6,628 bases of DNA, from positions 45,825 to 52,452 of the forward strand of contig CAJTVD010000004.1 of the NCBI GenBank assembly GCA_910579495.1, read 5' to 3'. Each line of letters begins with the position of its first letter. Positions within the stretch are counted from its first letter, which is position 1. This DNA comes from an uncultured Lachnospiraceae bacterium (GTDB taxonomy: Bacteria > Bacillota > Clostridia > Lachnospirales > Lachnospiraceae). Below the pieces are notes generated by a model, which made no database searches, was not told the DNA's origin, and was given only the letters and a program-made list of their open reading frames with translations. Shown here piece by piece: positions 1 to 6,628 of the stretch. The position numbers were made by a program, and so were the translations under genes.

Positions 1-542
1 GCGGCGGCTGTGGCCACTGCTATAATGATGGCGTCTGCATGGGACAGGAGATAAAGATAGATCAAAAACCCCAACAGATTTTGGAGGATGGCGGCGTAAG
101 TATTCCAGATATCTTCTGCCGGGGAGCTGTTGGATAAAACGGCGTCCATGGATTTGGACAGGGTTTGGGAAAAATCTTTTCCCTCCAGCAGGGGGTAGGA
201 ACAGGTGCTGGATTTTTTCATAATGCACTGGATAATGCATTCCCGCACCTGGCATCTGCCGAACATGAGATTTTGGTTTACGTAGGCGGTAAGGGCATCC
301 AGGCCCGTAATACAAAGGGTAAAAATAAGGATGGTGGGAAGCAGTTTTTCAAGGGGGGCATGGGTTTCCAGATTTTTTAACACTGCAGGCCCGGCGTAAA
401 GCTCCGCCACAGAAAGCCCTACTGCCAGCAAGGCCTGGGCCAGTGTCAGATATAGGACGCTGGGGACATTTTTCCAGGCGGTTCCTGCCATGAACAGGGA
501 GTTATTGAGGATGCCATATTTAGAAGGCTGGTTCTTTTTCAT
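1..542 (-). CDS. ABC exporter, N-terminal transmembrane part (partial, cut by left edge)
   Basis: An open frame of 180 codons starts at the ATG at 542 and runs off the window without a stop. The start has a strong Shine-Dalgarno AGGAGGG (548-554) five bases upstream. The protein begins MKKNQPSKYGILNN, a short cytoplasmic leader, followed by hydrophobic segments at about residues 28-48 and 66-88, a charged loop (about 90-145) and another hydrophobic stretch from about 150 to the edge. This layout, and the loop text with KKSSTCSYPLLEGKDF near residues 109-124, resembles the first half of the six-helix membrane domain of ABC exporters (PF00664 type), which are usually fused to an ATP-binding domain. 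That ATPase domain would lie off the left edge and is not seen. The gene lies downstream of the LytTR regulator on the same strand, so the regulator may control it. The substrate is unknown. Alternative: a stand-alone membrane permease. Confidence 0.75.
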   Translation of the reverse strand, partial: MKKNQPSKYGILNNSLFMAGTAWKNVPSVLYLTLAQALLAVGLSVAELYAGPAVLKNLETHAPLEKLLPTILIFTLCITGLDALTAYVNQNLMFGRCQVRECIIQCIMKKSSTCSYPLLEGKDFSQTLSKSMDAVLSNSSPAEDIWNTYAAILQNLLGFLIYLYLLSHADAIIIAVATAA

Positions 543-558
543 AATTTCCCTCCTGCGC

Positions 559-579
559 ACCCCAGGCTGTGCCTGGGGT
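559..579 (-). promoter_or_regulatory. Perfect hairpin in the leader of the ABC exporter gene
   Basis: Nine base pairs are perfectly inverted (ACCCCAGGC / GCCTGGGGT) around a three-base loop. On the minus-strand transcript the hairpin ends four bases before the AGGAGGG ribosome binding site of the exporter gene. No T-run follows it on either strand, so it does not look like an intrinsic terminator. It could affect ribosome access or mRNA stability; that role is inference. Confidence 0.55.
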
Positions 580-655
580 ACTATATTCAGAATCATTTTC
601 CGCAAAACCTGCCTGGCGGACGCAGGATAACCGCCCTGGTGGTTTCCTGTAAAAC

Positions 656-664
656 AGTATAGCA
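656..664 (-). promoter_or_regulatory. Candidate extended -10 promoter for the ABC exporter gene
   Basis: The minus strand reads TGCTATACT, an extended -10 element (TGn followed by TATACT, five of six matches to TATAAT). The hexamer 17 bases upstream (GAGTTC) is a poor -35, which fits an extended -10 or activator-dependent promoter. Transcription would start near 649 and give a leader of about 105 bases containing the 559-579 hairpin. A second weaker -10 (TATAGT, about 578-583) lies closer to the gene, without a good -35. Confidence 0.45.
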
Positions 665-665
665 T

Positions 666-681
666 GGGAATTTCCCGGGAA
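666..681. promoter_or_regulatory. Overlapping inverted repeats, possible operator of the exporter promoter
   Basis: The plus strand reads GGGAATTTCCCGGGAA. It contains a perfect ten-base palindrome TTCCCGGGAA (672-681) and an overlapping inverted repeat GGGAA-T-TTCCC (666-676). It begins one base upstream of the candidate extended -10 (656-664), in the place a -35 or a regulator would occupy. It does not resemble the paired GTT-type direct repeats known for LytTR regulators, so the binding protein is unknown. Confidence 0.35.
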
Positions 682-723
682 CTCAGTGAAGGGATGAAAT
701 GCCTGATCCGGGGGACGGAATTT

Positions 724-1443
724 TCAGAAGTAAGCAATCATAGCGCGGTTAAGCCCTTCATATAGCTTCCGGGAAAGAGGCACAGCCGTGCCGTCTTTTA
801 GAAATACCTGGGATTTGGTTATTTTGCTTACGCATTTTAAATTAATGATGAAAGACCTCCCGGTGCGGAAAAAACTTTCGCCCAGTTGTGCTTCCAGTTC
901 ATTAAGGGGTTTTTTGGTGACAAAATCTTCCCTGGCATGGATGGTCACGTAGTTTTTGCGCACTTCAAGGTAGCGGATTTCATACACAGGAATCCGTACC
1001 ATGGCGATTTCCCCCTCCCCAAGGGCAGGGCTTTTGGCGGGCAGGTACAATTCCTGTTCTTTGTAGGCACACCGCTGTATTGCCCGGGAGAGGACGCTTT
1101 TTAGCTTTTCTTCCGTTACAGGCTTTAAAAGGTAGTGAAGGGCTTCCACATCATAACCCTGGGATATATACTCCATATACCCGGTGATGAAGATGATCTG
1201 GAGGGAGCGGTCTTCCCGGCGTATCTGCCATGCCAGCTCCATGCCGCTCATCTGTTTCATCTCAATATCCAGAAGGAGGATATCATACCCCTTCTCCTCC
1301 TGGTATTGGAAGAGGAAAGCTTCCGCAGAAGGAAAGCTTTCCAGACGGATGGGAATGGAATTATCCTGTGCCCATTGTTTCAGTATGGCGGAAAGATAGG
1401 CAATATCTGCCGGGTTATCGTCACAGATGGCAAGCCTGTACAT
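724..1443 (-). CDS. LytTR-family response regulator
   Basis: This 239-residue protein is a complete response regulator of the LytR/AgrA class, cytoplasmic and DNA-binding. The receiver domain covers about residues 1-122: acidic pair D8-D9, phospho-acceptor D59 in LLLDIEM, the conserved T87 in FITG and K107 in LLKP. A LytTR DNA-binding domain follows at about 145-237, with the typical IRYLEVRKNYVTIHA strand, FFRTGRSFIINL near 191-202 and a closing VPLSRKLYEGL. The length is normal for the class. The ATG at 1443 is preceded by AGGAGG (1452-1457) at a spacing of eight bases. Such regulators are normally phosphorylated by a histidine kinase of the HPK10 type, but none is in the window. It is upstream of and co-directional with the ABC exporter gene, a pairing that suggests control of export, for example of a peptide; the target is inference. 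Confidence 0.93.
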   Translation of the reverse strand: MYRLAICDDNPADIAYLSAILKQWAQDNSIPIRLESFPSAEAFLFQYQEEKGYDILLLDIEMKQMSGMELAWQIRREDRSLQIIFITGYMEYISQGYDVEALHYLLKPVTEEKLKSVLSRAIQRCAYKEQELYLPAKSPALGEGEIAMVRIPVYEIRYLEVRKNYVTIHAREDFVTKKPLNELEAQLGESFFRTGRSFIINLKCVSKITKSQVFLKDGTAVPLSRKLYEGLNRAMIAYF

Positions 1444-1480
1444 ATAGAGATCCTCCTGTTTTTATTCCAGTCCCGCATCA

Positions 1481-1504
1481 GCCCTTCTGGCGTTTCCAGA
1501 GGGC
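1481..1504 (-). promoter_or_regulatory. Hairpin in the 5' leader of the LytTR regulator gene
   Basis: On the minus strand GCCCTCTGG and CCAGAAGGGC can pair as nine base pairs with one bulged A around the loop AAACG. It lies between the candidate promoter (1521-1529) and the ribosome binding site (1452-1457). No run of T follows, so it is not an intrinsic terminator. A regulatory or stabilising role is possible but unproven. Confidence 0.4.
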
Positions 1505-1520
1505 GCGTTTGTCTGCTGAT

Positions 1521-1529
1521 ATTGTATCA
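1521..1529 (-). promoter_or_regulatory. Candidate extended -10 promoter for the LytTR regulator gene
   Basis: The minus strand reads TGATACAAT: TGn followed by TACAAT, five of six matches to TATAAT. No good -35 is found at 16 to 18 bases. Transcription would start near 1514, about 70 bases before the ATG at 1443. Confidence 0.45.
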
Positions 1530-1530
1530 C

Positions 1531-1540
1531 TTTGTACAAA
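1531..1540. promoter_or_regulatory. Perfect palindrome TTTGTACAAA, possible operator
   Basis: A perfect ten-base palindrome begins one base upstream of the candidate extended -10 of the regulator gene, in the spacer between the -10 and -35 positions. A protein bound there would block or modulate that promoter. It is also in the spacer shared with the divergent nuclease gene, but over 100 bases from that gene's promoter. The binding factor is unknown, and a palindrome this short can occur by chance. Confidence 0.3.
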
Positions 1541-1647
1541 TTCCGTATAGATTATTCTGGGGTTAGCAGGCACCCATGGAACAAAATATTGCAGGTAAGG
1601 GGCGGCTGGGAGCTATTTCCAGGACTTTTGCATAGAAGAAATTCTTG

Positions 1648-1676
1648 TTGTAATGAGTTTTGCAATCAGCTATACT
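1648..1676 (+). promoter_or_regulatory. Sigma-70-type promoter for the ATPase/nuclease gene
   Basis: TTGTAA (1648-1653, four of six) and TATACT (1671-1676, five of six) are separated by exactly 17 bases. Transcription would start near 1683, giving a leader of about 40 bases before the ATG at 1725. The in-frame ATG at 1653 overlaps the -35 hexamer and would not be on this transcript. An 11-base inverted repeat, AAGAA-A-TTCTT (1636-1646), sits directly upstream of the -35 and could be a weak operator. Confidence 0.55.
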
Positions 1677-1724
1677 GAAACCAAGAAAATGTATCTGCAG
1701 GAAATAGCCAGAAAGGGGGCAGGT

Positions 1725-3422
1725 ATGCCAAGGACAGTGAGCATCGGATGTCAGGATTTCGAGACCATCAGAAGGGAGGGCTATTTTTATATAGATAAAT
1801 CATGTTTCATCAAGGAATGGTGGGAAGAGGGGGACAGTGTGACCCTGATTACCCGCCCCAGACGTTTCGGGAAGACACTGGCCATGAGCATGGTAGAGAA
1901 GTTTTTTTCAGTGGAGTATGCGGCCAGGGGCGATTTGTTTGCAGGCCTGGATGTCTGGAGGGAGGAGAAATTCCGTAAACTGCAGGGGACGTATCCAGTG
2001 CTTATGCTCAGCTTTGCGGATATTAAGGAGACATCCTTTGTGCAGGCCAGGAAAGCCATATGCCGTGTGATTAAGGCGCTTTACGACAGGTTTGGCTTCC
2101 TGCTGGAGGATGGGCTGCTAAGCGAGAGCGAAAAAAAGGATTTCAGGGAGATATCGGCGGATATGGAGGATAGTGCAGCGTCCTTTTCACTTAAGATGCT
2201 GTGCTGCTATCTGTCCCGTTATTATGGGAAAAGGGTGGTCATCTTGCTGGACGAATATGATACGCCCATGCAGGAGGCTTATGTGAACGGATTCTGGAAA
2301 GAGATGGCGGCCTTTACCAGAAGCCTGTTCAATGCTACCTTTAAGACGAATCCATATATGGAACGTGCCATTATGACAGGAATTACCAGGGTGGGCAGGG
2401 AGTCTATGTTTTCGGATTTGAATAACTTAAAGGTGGTAACGGTGACTTCGGCGGAATATGGGGACTGCTTTGGTTTCACAGAAGAGGAAGTGTTTGCCGC
2501 TATGGATGAATTTGGGATGGGGGAAATGGAAGAGGGACATCCCAAAGAAAAAGTCCGTGCGTGGTACGATGGCTTTACGTTTGGAAATACACGGAATATC
2601 TATAATCCCTGGTCGATTATCAATTACCTGGACAAACGGCAGTTCAGGCCTTACTGGGCGAACACCAGCTCCAACAGCCTGGTTGGCAAGCTGGTCCAAG
2701 GGGGGATACCGGATATAAAAATCATCATGGAAGATTTGCTGCAGGGAAAGTCCTTCCATACAACAATCGATGAACAGGTCATATTCGACCAGCTTGGCCA
2801 TAACATAAACGCTATCTGGGGCCTGCTCCTGGCTGGCGGTTATCTAAAGGCAGAGCATGTGGCGTATGATGAACGCGGGAAAGCGGATTATGAGCTGCGG
2901 CTGACCAACCAGGAAGTGCGGATGATGTTCGAACGTATGATTGAGGGCTGGTTTTCTGAATATACCCCGGATTATAATGCCTTTGTCAAGGCTCTGCTGA
3001 TGGGTGACAAAAAGGCGATGAACATCTATATGAATAGGACAGCCCTGGCCACTTTCAGTTGCTTTGACTCGGGTAACAGGCCTTCAGAGGCTTCGGAGCC
3101 TGAACGGTTTTACCATGGTTTCGTGCTGGGCCTGATGGTAGGCCTGGCGGACAGGTACAGCATAACATCTAACAGGGAGAGTGGGTTCGGGCGCTATGAT
3201 GTCATGCTGGAGCCCAGGCACAGGGAGGATGATGCATTCATCCTTGAATTCAAGGTGCGTGACCCGGAGGATGAGCGAAGCCTTGAGGATACTGTGGATG
3301 CAGCCTTGAAGCAAATTGAGGAAAAGCGGTATGCCTGCACTTTGGAAGAGAAAGGAGTCCCGGCAGATAAAATCCGGAAATATGGGTTTGCTTTTGAGGG
3401 GAAGAGGGTGCTGATCGGTTAG
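1725..3422 (+). CDS. AAA-ATPase-like protein with C-terminal PD-(D/E)XK nuclease domain
   Basis: The chosen start gives 565 residues. The frame is open back to an ATG at 1653, but the ATG at 1725 has a better ribosome binding site (AGGGGG nearby), follows the predicted promoter, and gives MPRTVSIGCQDFETIR, the usual beginning of this family. The N-terminal part matches the AAA-ATPase-like family (PF09820 type): FYIDKSCFIKEWW near 21-33, a P-loop variant ITRPRRFGKT (42-51), a Walker B strand VVILLDEYD (171-179), GITRVGRESMFSDLNN (219-234) and AWYDGFTFG..YNPWSIINYL (279-302). The C-terminal part matches the PDDEXK_9 type (PF08011): GRYDVMLEP with D492, then FILEFKV with E508 and K510, then a helix around Q530. 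All nuclease residues appear intact. Proteins of this type are abundant in Clostridia and Bacteroidetes, often as many paralogues, and their role is not established; a link to mobile DNA or defence is speculation. It lies 54 bases before sbcD with no terminator visible. Confidence 0.9.
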   Translation: MPRTVSIGCQDFETIRREGYFYIDKSCFIKEWWEEGDSVTLITRPRRFGKTLAMSMVEKFFSVEYAARGDLFAGLDVWREEKFRKLQGTYPVLMLSFADIKETSFVQARKAICRVIKALYDRFGFLLEDGLLSESEKKDFREISADMEDSAASFSLKMLCCYLSRYYGKRVVILLDEYDTPMQEAYVNGFWKEMAAFTRSLFNATFKTNPYMERAIMTGITRVGRESMFSDLNNLKVVTVTSAEYGDCFGFTEEEVFAAMDEFGMGEMEEGHPKEKVRAWYDGFTFGNTRNIYNPWSIINYLDKRQFRPYWANTSSNSLVGKLVQGGIPDIKIIMEDLLQGKSFHTTIDEQVIFDQLGHNINAIWGLLLAGGYLKAEHVAYDERGKADYELRLTNQEVRMMFERMIEGWFSEYTPDYNAFVKALLMGDKKAMNIYMNRTALATFSCFDSGNRPSEASEPERFYHGFVLGLMVGLADRYSITSNRESGFGRYDVMLEPRHREDDAFILEFKVRDPEDERSLEDTVDAALKQIEEKRYACTLEEKGVPADKIRKYGFAFEGKRVLIG

Positions 3423-3476
3423 GTGGCGGGCTGTTGATCAAAGGTACTTAAAAAACCACAGGAAGGTGCGGCGGAA

Positions 3477-4625
3477 ATGAAATTTTTTCATTTATCGGAT
3501 TTACATATTGGCCTGAGGCTAATGGACAGGGATCTTTGTGAAGACCAGAAATATATTTTAAAGCAGGTGGTTTTGGCAGCACAAAGGGAAAAGCCGGATG
3601 GGATAGTGATTGCAGGGGATATTTACGATAAGCCAGTGCCCTCCGCGGAGGCGGTGGAGATATTTGACAGTTTTATCACGGGCCTGGCGGGCATTCCCGG
3701 TATGGCCATTATGTCCGTTGGCGGGAACCATGACAGCGGCCAGCGGGTAAACTGTTTCAGGAATGTGCTTTCCAGGCAGGGAATGTATATGGTCGGCATG
3801 CCGCCCCAAAGGGAGGGGGAGTACATAGAAAAGGTTACCTTAGAGGACGCCTTTGGCAGGGTGAATTTTTATCTGCTCCCTTTTGTGAGGCCTTCTATGG
3901 TGCGCCAGATTGTGGGGACAGACGGGGATGGAAACAGCCTTTCCTATAACGATACCATACAGAAACTGATTGCAAGGGAAAAGATAGACTCCAGGGAGCG
4001 GAATGTCCTTGTGAGCCATCAGTTCTATCTGCCTGTAGGGAAAGTGGCGGAGGAAGTGGAGAGGATGGATTCGGAAATCAGGACAGTGGGAAATATCGAC
4101 CAGGTTTCTGCAGAGGTGCTGGCGTGTTTTGACTATGCCGCTTTAGGCCATATCCATAAGCCCATGAAAGCAGGCAGGGAGAACTGGCGCTACTGCGGTA
4201 CCCCCCTGGCCTGTTCAGTCAGTGAAGCGGGGCAGCAAAAAGGGATCCTTATGGTGGAGATGGGGGAAAAGGGGGAGGCTGTTAAAACCACAGCGCTGCC
4301 CTTAGAGCCCCTCCGCCGGGTCTGTGTAGTCAAAGGAAAGCTGGAAGAAGTGCTCAGGCAGCCCTCTGGGGATTACGTTACCGTTATTTTGACAGACAAG
4401 GTGGATTTGGATGTGGCTGATATGCAGGACCGCCTCCGGGCAGCATTCCCTTACCTGCTGGAAATCAGAAGGGAAAATGCCAGAAGGGCGGATTATGGCA
4501 GGAAAGCAAAAAGGGAGGCTTTGCTGGATCCCTTTGCCCTGTGCTGTTCTTTTTTAAAGGAGACAGACAGCAGGGAAAGGGAGATTCTAAAGGATGTGAT
4601 CAATACGGTCCGGGAGGCGAAATAG
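3477..4625 (+). CDS. sbcD: SbcD, nuclease subunit of the SbcCD exonuclease
   Basis: SbcD is the Mre11-type, manganese-dependent nuclease that with SbcC cleaves DNA hairpins and degrades double-strand ends. The 382-residue length is normal. All metallophosphoesterase motifs are present: SDLHIG (D8, H10), GDIYD (D48), GGNHDSG (N84, H85, D86), VSHQFY (H181) and LGHIHKP (H225, H227). The C-terminal part from about residue 275 is the capping/SbcC-binding region and ends in a helical segment rich in charged residues. The ATG at 3477 is preceded by AGGAAGG and GGCGG sequences. The gene follows the ATPase/nuclease gene by 54 bases and is separated from sbcC by one base, so translation is likely coupled. 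No odd residues or frameshift were seen. Confidence 0.97.
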   Translation: MKFFHLSDLHIGLRLMDRDLCEDQKYILKQVVLAAQREKPDGIVIAGDIYDKPVPSAEAVEIFDSFITGLAGIPGMAIMSVGGNHDSGQRVNCFRNVLSRQGMYMVGMPPQREGEYIEKVTLEDAFGRVNFYLLPFVRPSMVRQIVGTDGDGNSLSYNDTIQKLIAREKIDSRERNVLVSHQFYLPVGKVAEEVERMDSEIRTVGNIDQVSAEVLACFDYAALGHIHKPMKAGRENWRYCGTPLACSVSEAGQQKGILMVEMGEKGEAVKTTALPLEPLRRVCVVKGKLEEVLRQPSGDYVTVILTDKVDLDVADMQDRLRAAFPYLLEIRRENARRADYGRKAKREALLDPFALCCSFLKETDSREREILKDVINTVREAK

Positions 4626-4626
4626 G

Positions 4627-6628
4627 ATGAAACCACTAACATTGACAATGCAGGCGTTTGGTTCCTATGGCAGGCAGGCCACCATCAGCTTCCAGGAGCC
4701 TGGCCAGAACCTGTTCCTTATTACCGGGGATACCGGGGCAGGGAAGACCACAATTTTTGATGCCATTGTTTTCGCCCTTTACGGGGAAGCCAGCTCCGGG
4801 CTGGACAAAAAGGACGGTGTGGAGCTGCAAAGCCATTTTGCGGAGCTTTCAGTGGAGCCTTTTGTGGAACTGTCCTTTTCCCAGGGCGGCGAGGTATATA
4901 CGGTGCGCAGGGTTCCCAGGCATCTGCGGCCTATGAAGAGAAAAGAGGGGGTGCGGGAGGAGAGCGAAACCGTATCCCTATTCATGCCGAATGGCACGGT
5001 GTATCCCCAGAAGGAAACCGACAGGAAGCTGGAAGAGATTGTGGGCCTGGCTAAGGGGCAGTTTATGCAGGTTGCCATGATTGCCCAGGGGGAGTTTATG
5101 GAGCTGCTAAGGGCCAGGTCGGACGATAAGAAGGTTATTTTCCGCAAGCTGTTTAAAACGGAGCTGTACCAGGACATTACCGAGGAACTGGGCAGGAGAA
5201 GGAAGGAGAAAGAAAAGGAGCTTGCCAGAAGCAGGGCTGTGTGCCAGACAGAGATTTCCCATATCCGTATCCCGTCCTATGGGCGCACCGGGATCCTGGA
5301 GGAGCTAAAGGGCAGGCTTACCGGCGAAGGCAAATTTTCAGCGGCGGATATGGAGCTGCTGCTGGAGGAACTGGCACTTTTATGCGGCTGGCTGAAAGAA
5401 AGAAGGGACCAGGCCCAGGCATGCTGCCAGGCGGCAGGCAGGCTCCGGGATGAAAAACGGGACGCTTATGCCAGCGGGACCCATTTGCAGAAGTTTTTTG
5501 CCCAGCTAACCCAGGCCGGGGAAGAGCTTGCACAGTGCCGGGCGGCGGAGGCGGGGATCAGGGATAAACAGGTTCTTATCAGGCAGATCCGGGCAGCCTA
5601 TGAAATTGAGGCGGAGTTCCGTAGATATGAGGATGCCGCCAGGCTGGCAGGGGATACAAAGGGCAGGTTAGAAAGGCAGCAGGAGGAGCTTCCCGGCCTG
5701 CAGGAACTGGCAGAAAATGCCGCCCGCAGGGAAGAGGGGGCAAAGGCGCTTTTGGATAAGGCACTGGAGAACTATAATAGAGTATCGGAAAGGGTTTCCC
5801 GGGCGCTGTCCCTGTTTGCCCAGATAGAAAAGGCCCAAAAGGAGCTGCTGGCAAGGGAGAAGGCAGCCCGGCAGGCGCAAGGGGAGGCCCTGGAGGCGCA
5901 AAAGAGGCTGGAAGGGCAGGAGGGGCGGGAGCTCTCTTGCAGGGAACAGGCTCTGGCCCTGGCGGGTGCAGAAAATCTGCTGGCTTTATGGGAGATAAAA
6001 AAGCAGGAGGCGGAGAACCTGGCAGAGGAAATGGCGGGGGTGGACCTTCTTCTGGAGGAATTGGAGCGCCGCCGCCAGGGCGCCCAAAAGGCCAAAGAAG
6101 CTTATACTGCCGCCAGTTCTGCCTATGAGAAGGAGAACAGGCGGTATGGGCAGGCAAGGCGGGTGTTCCTGGATGCCCAGGCAGGGATTCTGGCCAGGGA
6201 GCTGCGCCAGGGAGAACCTTGCCCTGTGTGCGGTTCCAGGGAGCATCCCCTGCCCTGCCAGTTACAGGCCGGGGAAGGGGTGCTTTCCAGGGAAGCCCTG
6301 GAGGCTTTAGGCCGGGAGACGGAAGTTTTGCAAAAAAGGCAGGTACAGTTGGCGGCTGCATCGGAAGCAGCCGCAGGGCTGGCGGATGAAAAAGAAAAGG
6401 CGGTAAAGGAAGCCTTTGGGAAGCTGTGCGCCCATCTGGGGAAAGGCGGGGGGCAGGCAGGCGGGGAGATCCCTTACCCCCAGGCCAGGGAAATGGTTTC
6501 CAGGAAATACCAGTCTGTGGCCCGGGAAGGGGTGCAGCTTAAGAAAAATGCGGAGCTCCTTTGGGAAACCCAGGAGCAGCTTGCCCAGATAGCCCAAAGC
6601 CTGGGGGAACTGCGCAAAGCGGCAGGGG
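4627..6628 (+). CDS. sbcC: SbcC, ATPase subunit of the SbcCD exonuclease (partial, cut by right edge)
   Basis: SbcC is the Rad50-like SMC-family ATPase that holds DNA ends and drives SbcD. The reading frame is open from the ATG at 4627 to the edge, 667 codons, against roughly 1,000 or more for the full family, so the second coiled-coil arm and the C-terminal ATPase half (signature motif, Walker B) are outside. Visible are the N-terminal MKPLTLTMQAFGSYG strand, Walker A GDTGAGKTT (residues 34-42), and the Q-loop stretch QFMQVAMIAQGEF (145-157). After about residue 180 comes a long charged Glu/Arg/Lys/Ala-rich coiled coil. The zinc hook CPVCGSREHP begins at C532, with C535 as its second cysteine, and the returning coil follows. 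The start is one base after the sbcD stop, with GGGAGG (4612-4617) nine bases upstream inside the end of sbcD. Confidence is high. Confidence 0.97.
   Translation, partial: MKPLTLTMQAFGSYGRQATISFQEPGQNLFLITGDTGAGKTTIFDAIVFALYGEASSGLDKKDGVELQSHFAELSVEPFVELSFSQGGEVYTVRRVPRHLRPMKRKEGVREESETVSLFMPNGTVYPQKETDRKLEEIVGLAKGQFMQVAMIAQGEFMELLRARSDDKKVIFRKLFKTELYQDITEELGRRRKEKEKELARSRAVCQTEISHIRIPSYGRTGILEELKGRLTGEGKFSAADMELLLEELALLCGWLKERRDQAQACCQAAGRLRDEKRDAYASGTHLQKFFAQLTQAGEELAQCRAAEAGIRDKQVLIRQIRAAYEIEAEFRRYEDAARLAGDTKGRLERQQEELPGLQELAENAARREEGAKALLDKALENYNRVSERVSRALSLFAQIEKAQKELLAREKAARQAQGEALEAQKRLEGQEGRELSCREQALALAGAENLLALWEIKKQEAENLAEEMAGVDLLLEELERRRQGAQKAKEAYTAASSAYEKENRRYGQARRVFLDAQAGILARELRQGEPCPVCGSREHPLPCQLQAGEGVLSREALEALGRETEVLQKRQVQLAAASEAAAGLADEKEKAVKEAFGKLCAHLGKGGGQAGGEIPYPQAREMVSRKYQSVAREGVQLKKNAELLWETQEQLAQIAQSLGELRKAAG

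Larger units (their letters stand above)
1444..1724. other. Divergent intergenic control region
   Basis: This spacer separates the minus-strand LytTR regulator from the plus-strand ATPase/nuclease gene. It holds the candidate promoters of both genes, the TTTGTACAAA palindrome and the leader hairpin listed separately. A 19-codon frame at 1576-1635 has a weak ribosome binding site and is not supported as a gene. No GTT-type LytTR direct repeats were found here. Nothing else recognisable is present. Confidence 0.6.

Noticed and set aside
165..380. Plus-strand open frame of 71 codons at the left
   Set aside because: It lies antisense to the ABC exporter frame, which has a strong ribosome binding site and transmembrane pattern.
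559..579. Intrinsic terminator between the regulator and exporter genes
   Set aside because: The stem is strong but neither strand has a run of T after it, and it lies right before the ribosome binding site of the downstream gene.
613..639. Imperfect inverted repeat CCTGGCGG / CCGCCCTGG in the leader of the exporter gene
   Set aside because: Only about five contiguous base pairs match around a long loop, so it is not distinguishable from chance in GC-rich DNA.
1135..1566. Plus-strand open frame of 143 codons opposite the regulator gene
   Set aside because: It is a shadow of the well-supported LytTR regulator, has no family features and no convincing ribosome binding site.
1576..1635. Small 19-codon frame in the divergent spacer
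   Set aside because: The ribosome binding site is weak, there is no promoter of its own, and such short frames are expected by chance.
1653..1724. N-terminal extension of the ATPase/nuclease protein
   Set aside because: It overlaps the predicted promoter, lacks a ribosome binding site, and precedes the residues where the family normally begins.
5579..6361. Long minus-strand open frame of 260 codons opposite sbcC
   Set aside because: It is antisense to the clear sbcC frame, extremely proline-rich, and has no recognisable domain. Long antisense frames arise from the GC-rich, Glu/Arg/Gly-rich codons of the coiled coil.

Overview
The window looks like a piece of chromosome from a Gram-positive, moderately GC-rich Firmicute, most likely a gut Clostridia/Lachnospiraceae-type organism. 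This is an inference from strong AGGAGG-type ribosome binding sites, heavy AGG/CGG arginine codon use, a LytTR regulator beside an ABC exporter, and an AAA-ATPase-like/PD-(D/E)XK protein of a type common in such genomes. No RNA gene, CRISPR array, insertion sequence or phage gene is visible.

The layout is two divergent blocks. The left block (1-1443) is on the minus strand: a LytTR-family response regulator (1443 down to 724), then about 180 bases further on the first 180 codons of an ABC exporter that runs off the left edge. Each of these two genes has a candidate extended -10 promoter with a perfect palindrome directly upstream of it, and a GC-rich hairpin in its predicted 5' leader. No sensor kinase gene is in the window.

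The right block (1725-6628) is on the plus strand: an AAA-ATPase-like protein with a C-terminal PD-(D/E)XK nuclease domain, then sbcD, then the first two thirds of sbcC, which runs off the right edge. A good sigma-70-type promoter (TTGTAA, 17 bases, TATACT at 1648-1676) lies before the first gene, and it shows that the likely start is the ATG at 1725 and not the upstream in-frame ATG at 1653. There is no visible terminator between the ATPase/nuclease gene and sbcD (54-base gap), and sbcD and sbcC are separated by one base, so the three may form one transcript.

Functionally, SbcD (Mre11-type nuclease) and SbcC (Rad50-type ATPase with a CPVC zinc hook) form the complex that opens DNA hairpins and processes double-strand ends. 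The ATPase/nuclease protein in front of them has no settled cellular role. Its position suggests, but does not prove, a link to DNA processing. The left block is probably a separate signalling and export unit. I see no strong evidence for an entirely new system; the most interesting points are the nuclease-sbcDC arrangement and the control regions in the divergent intergenic spacer.
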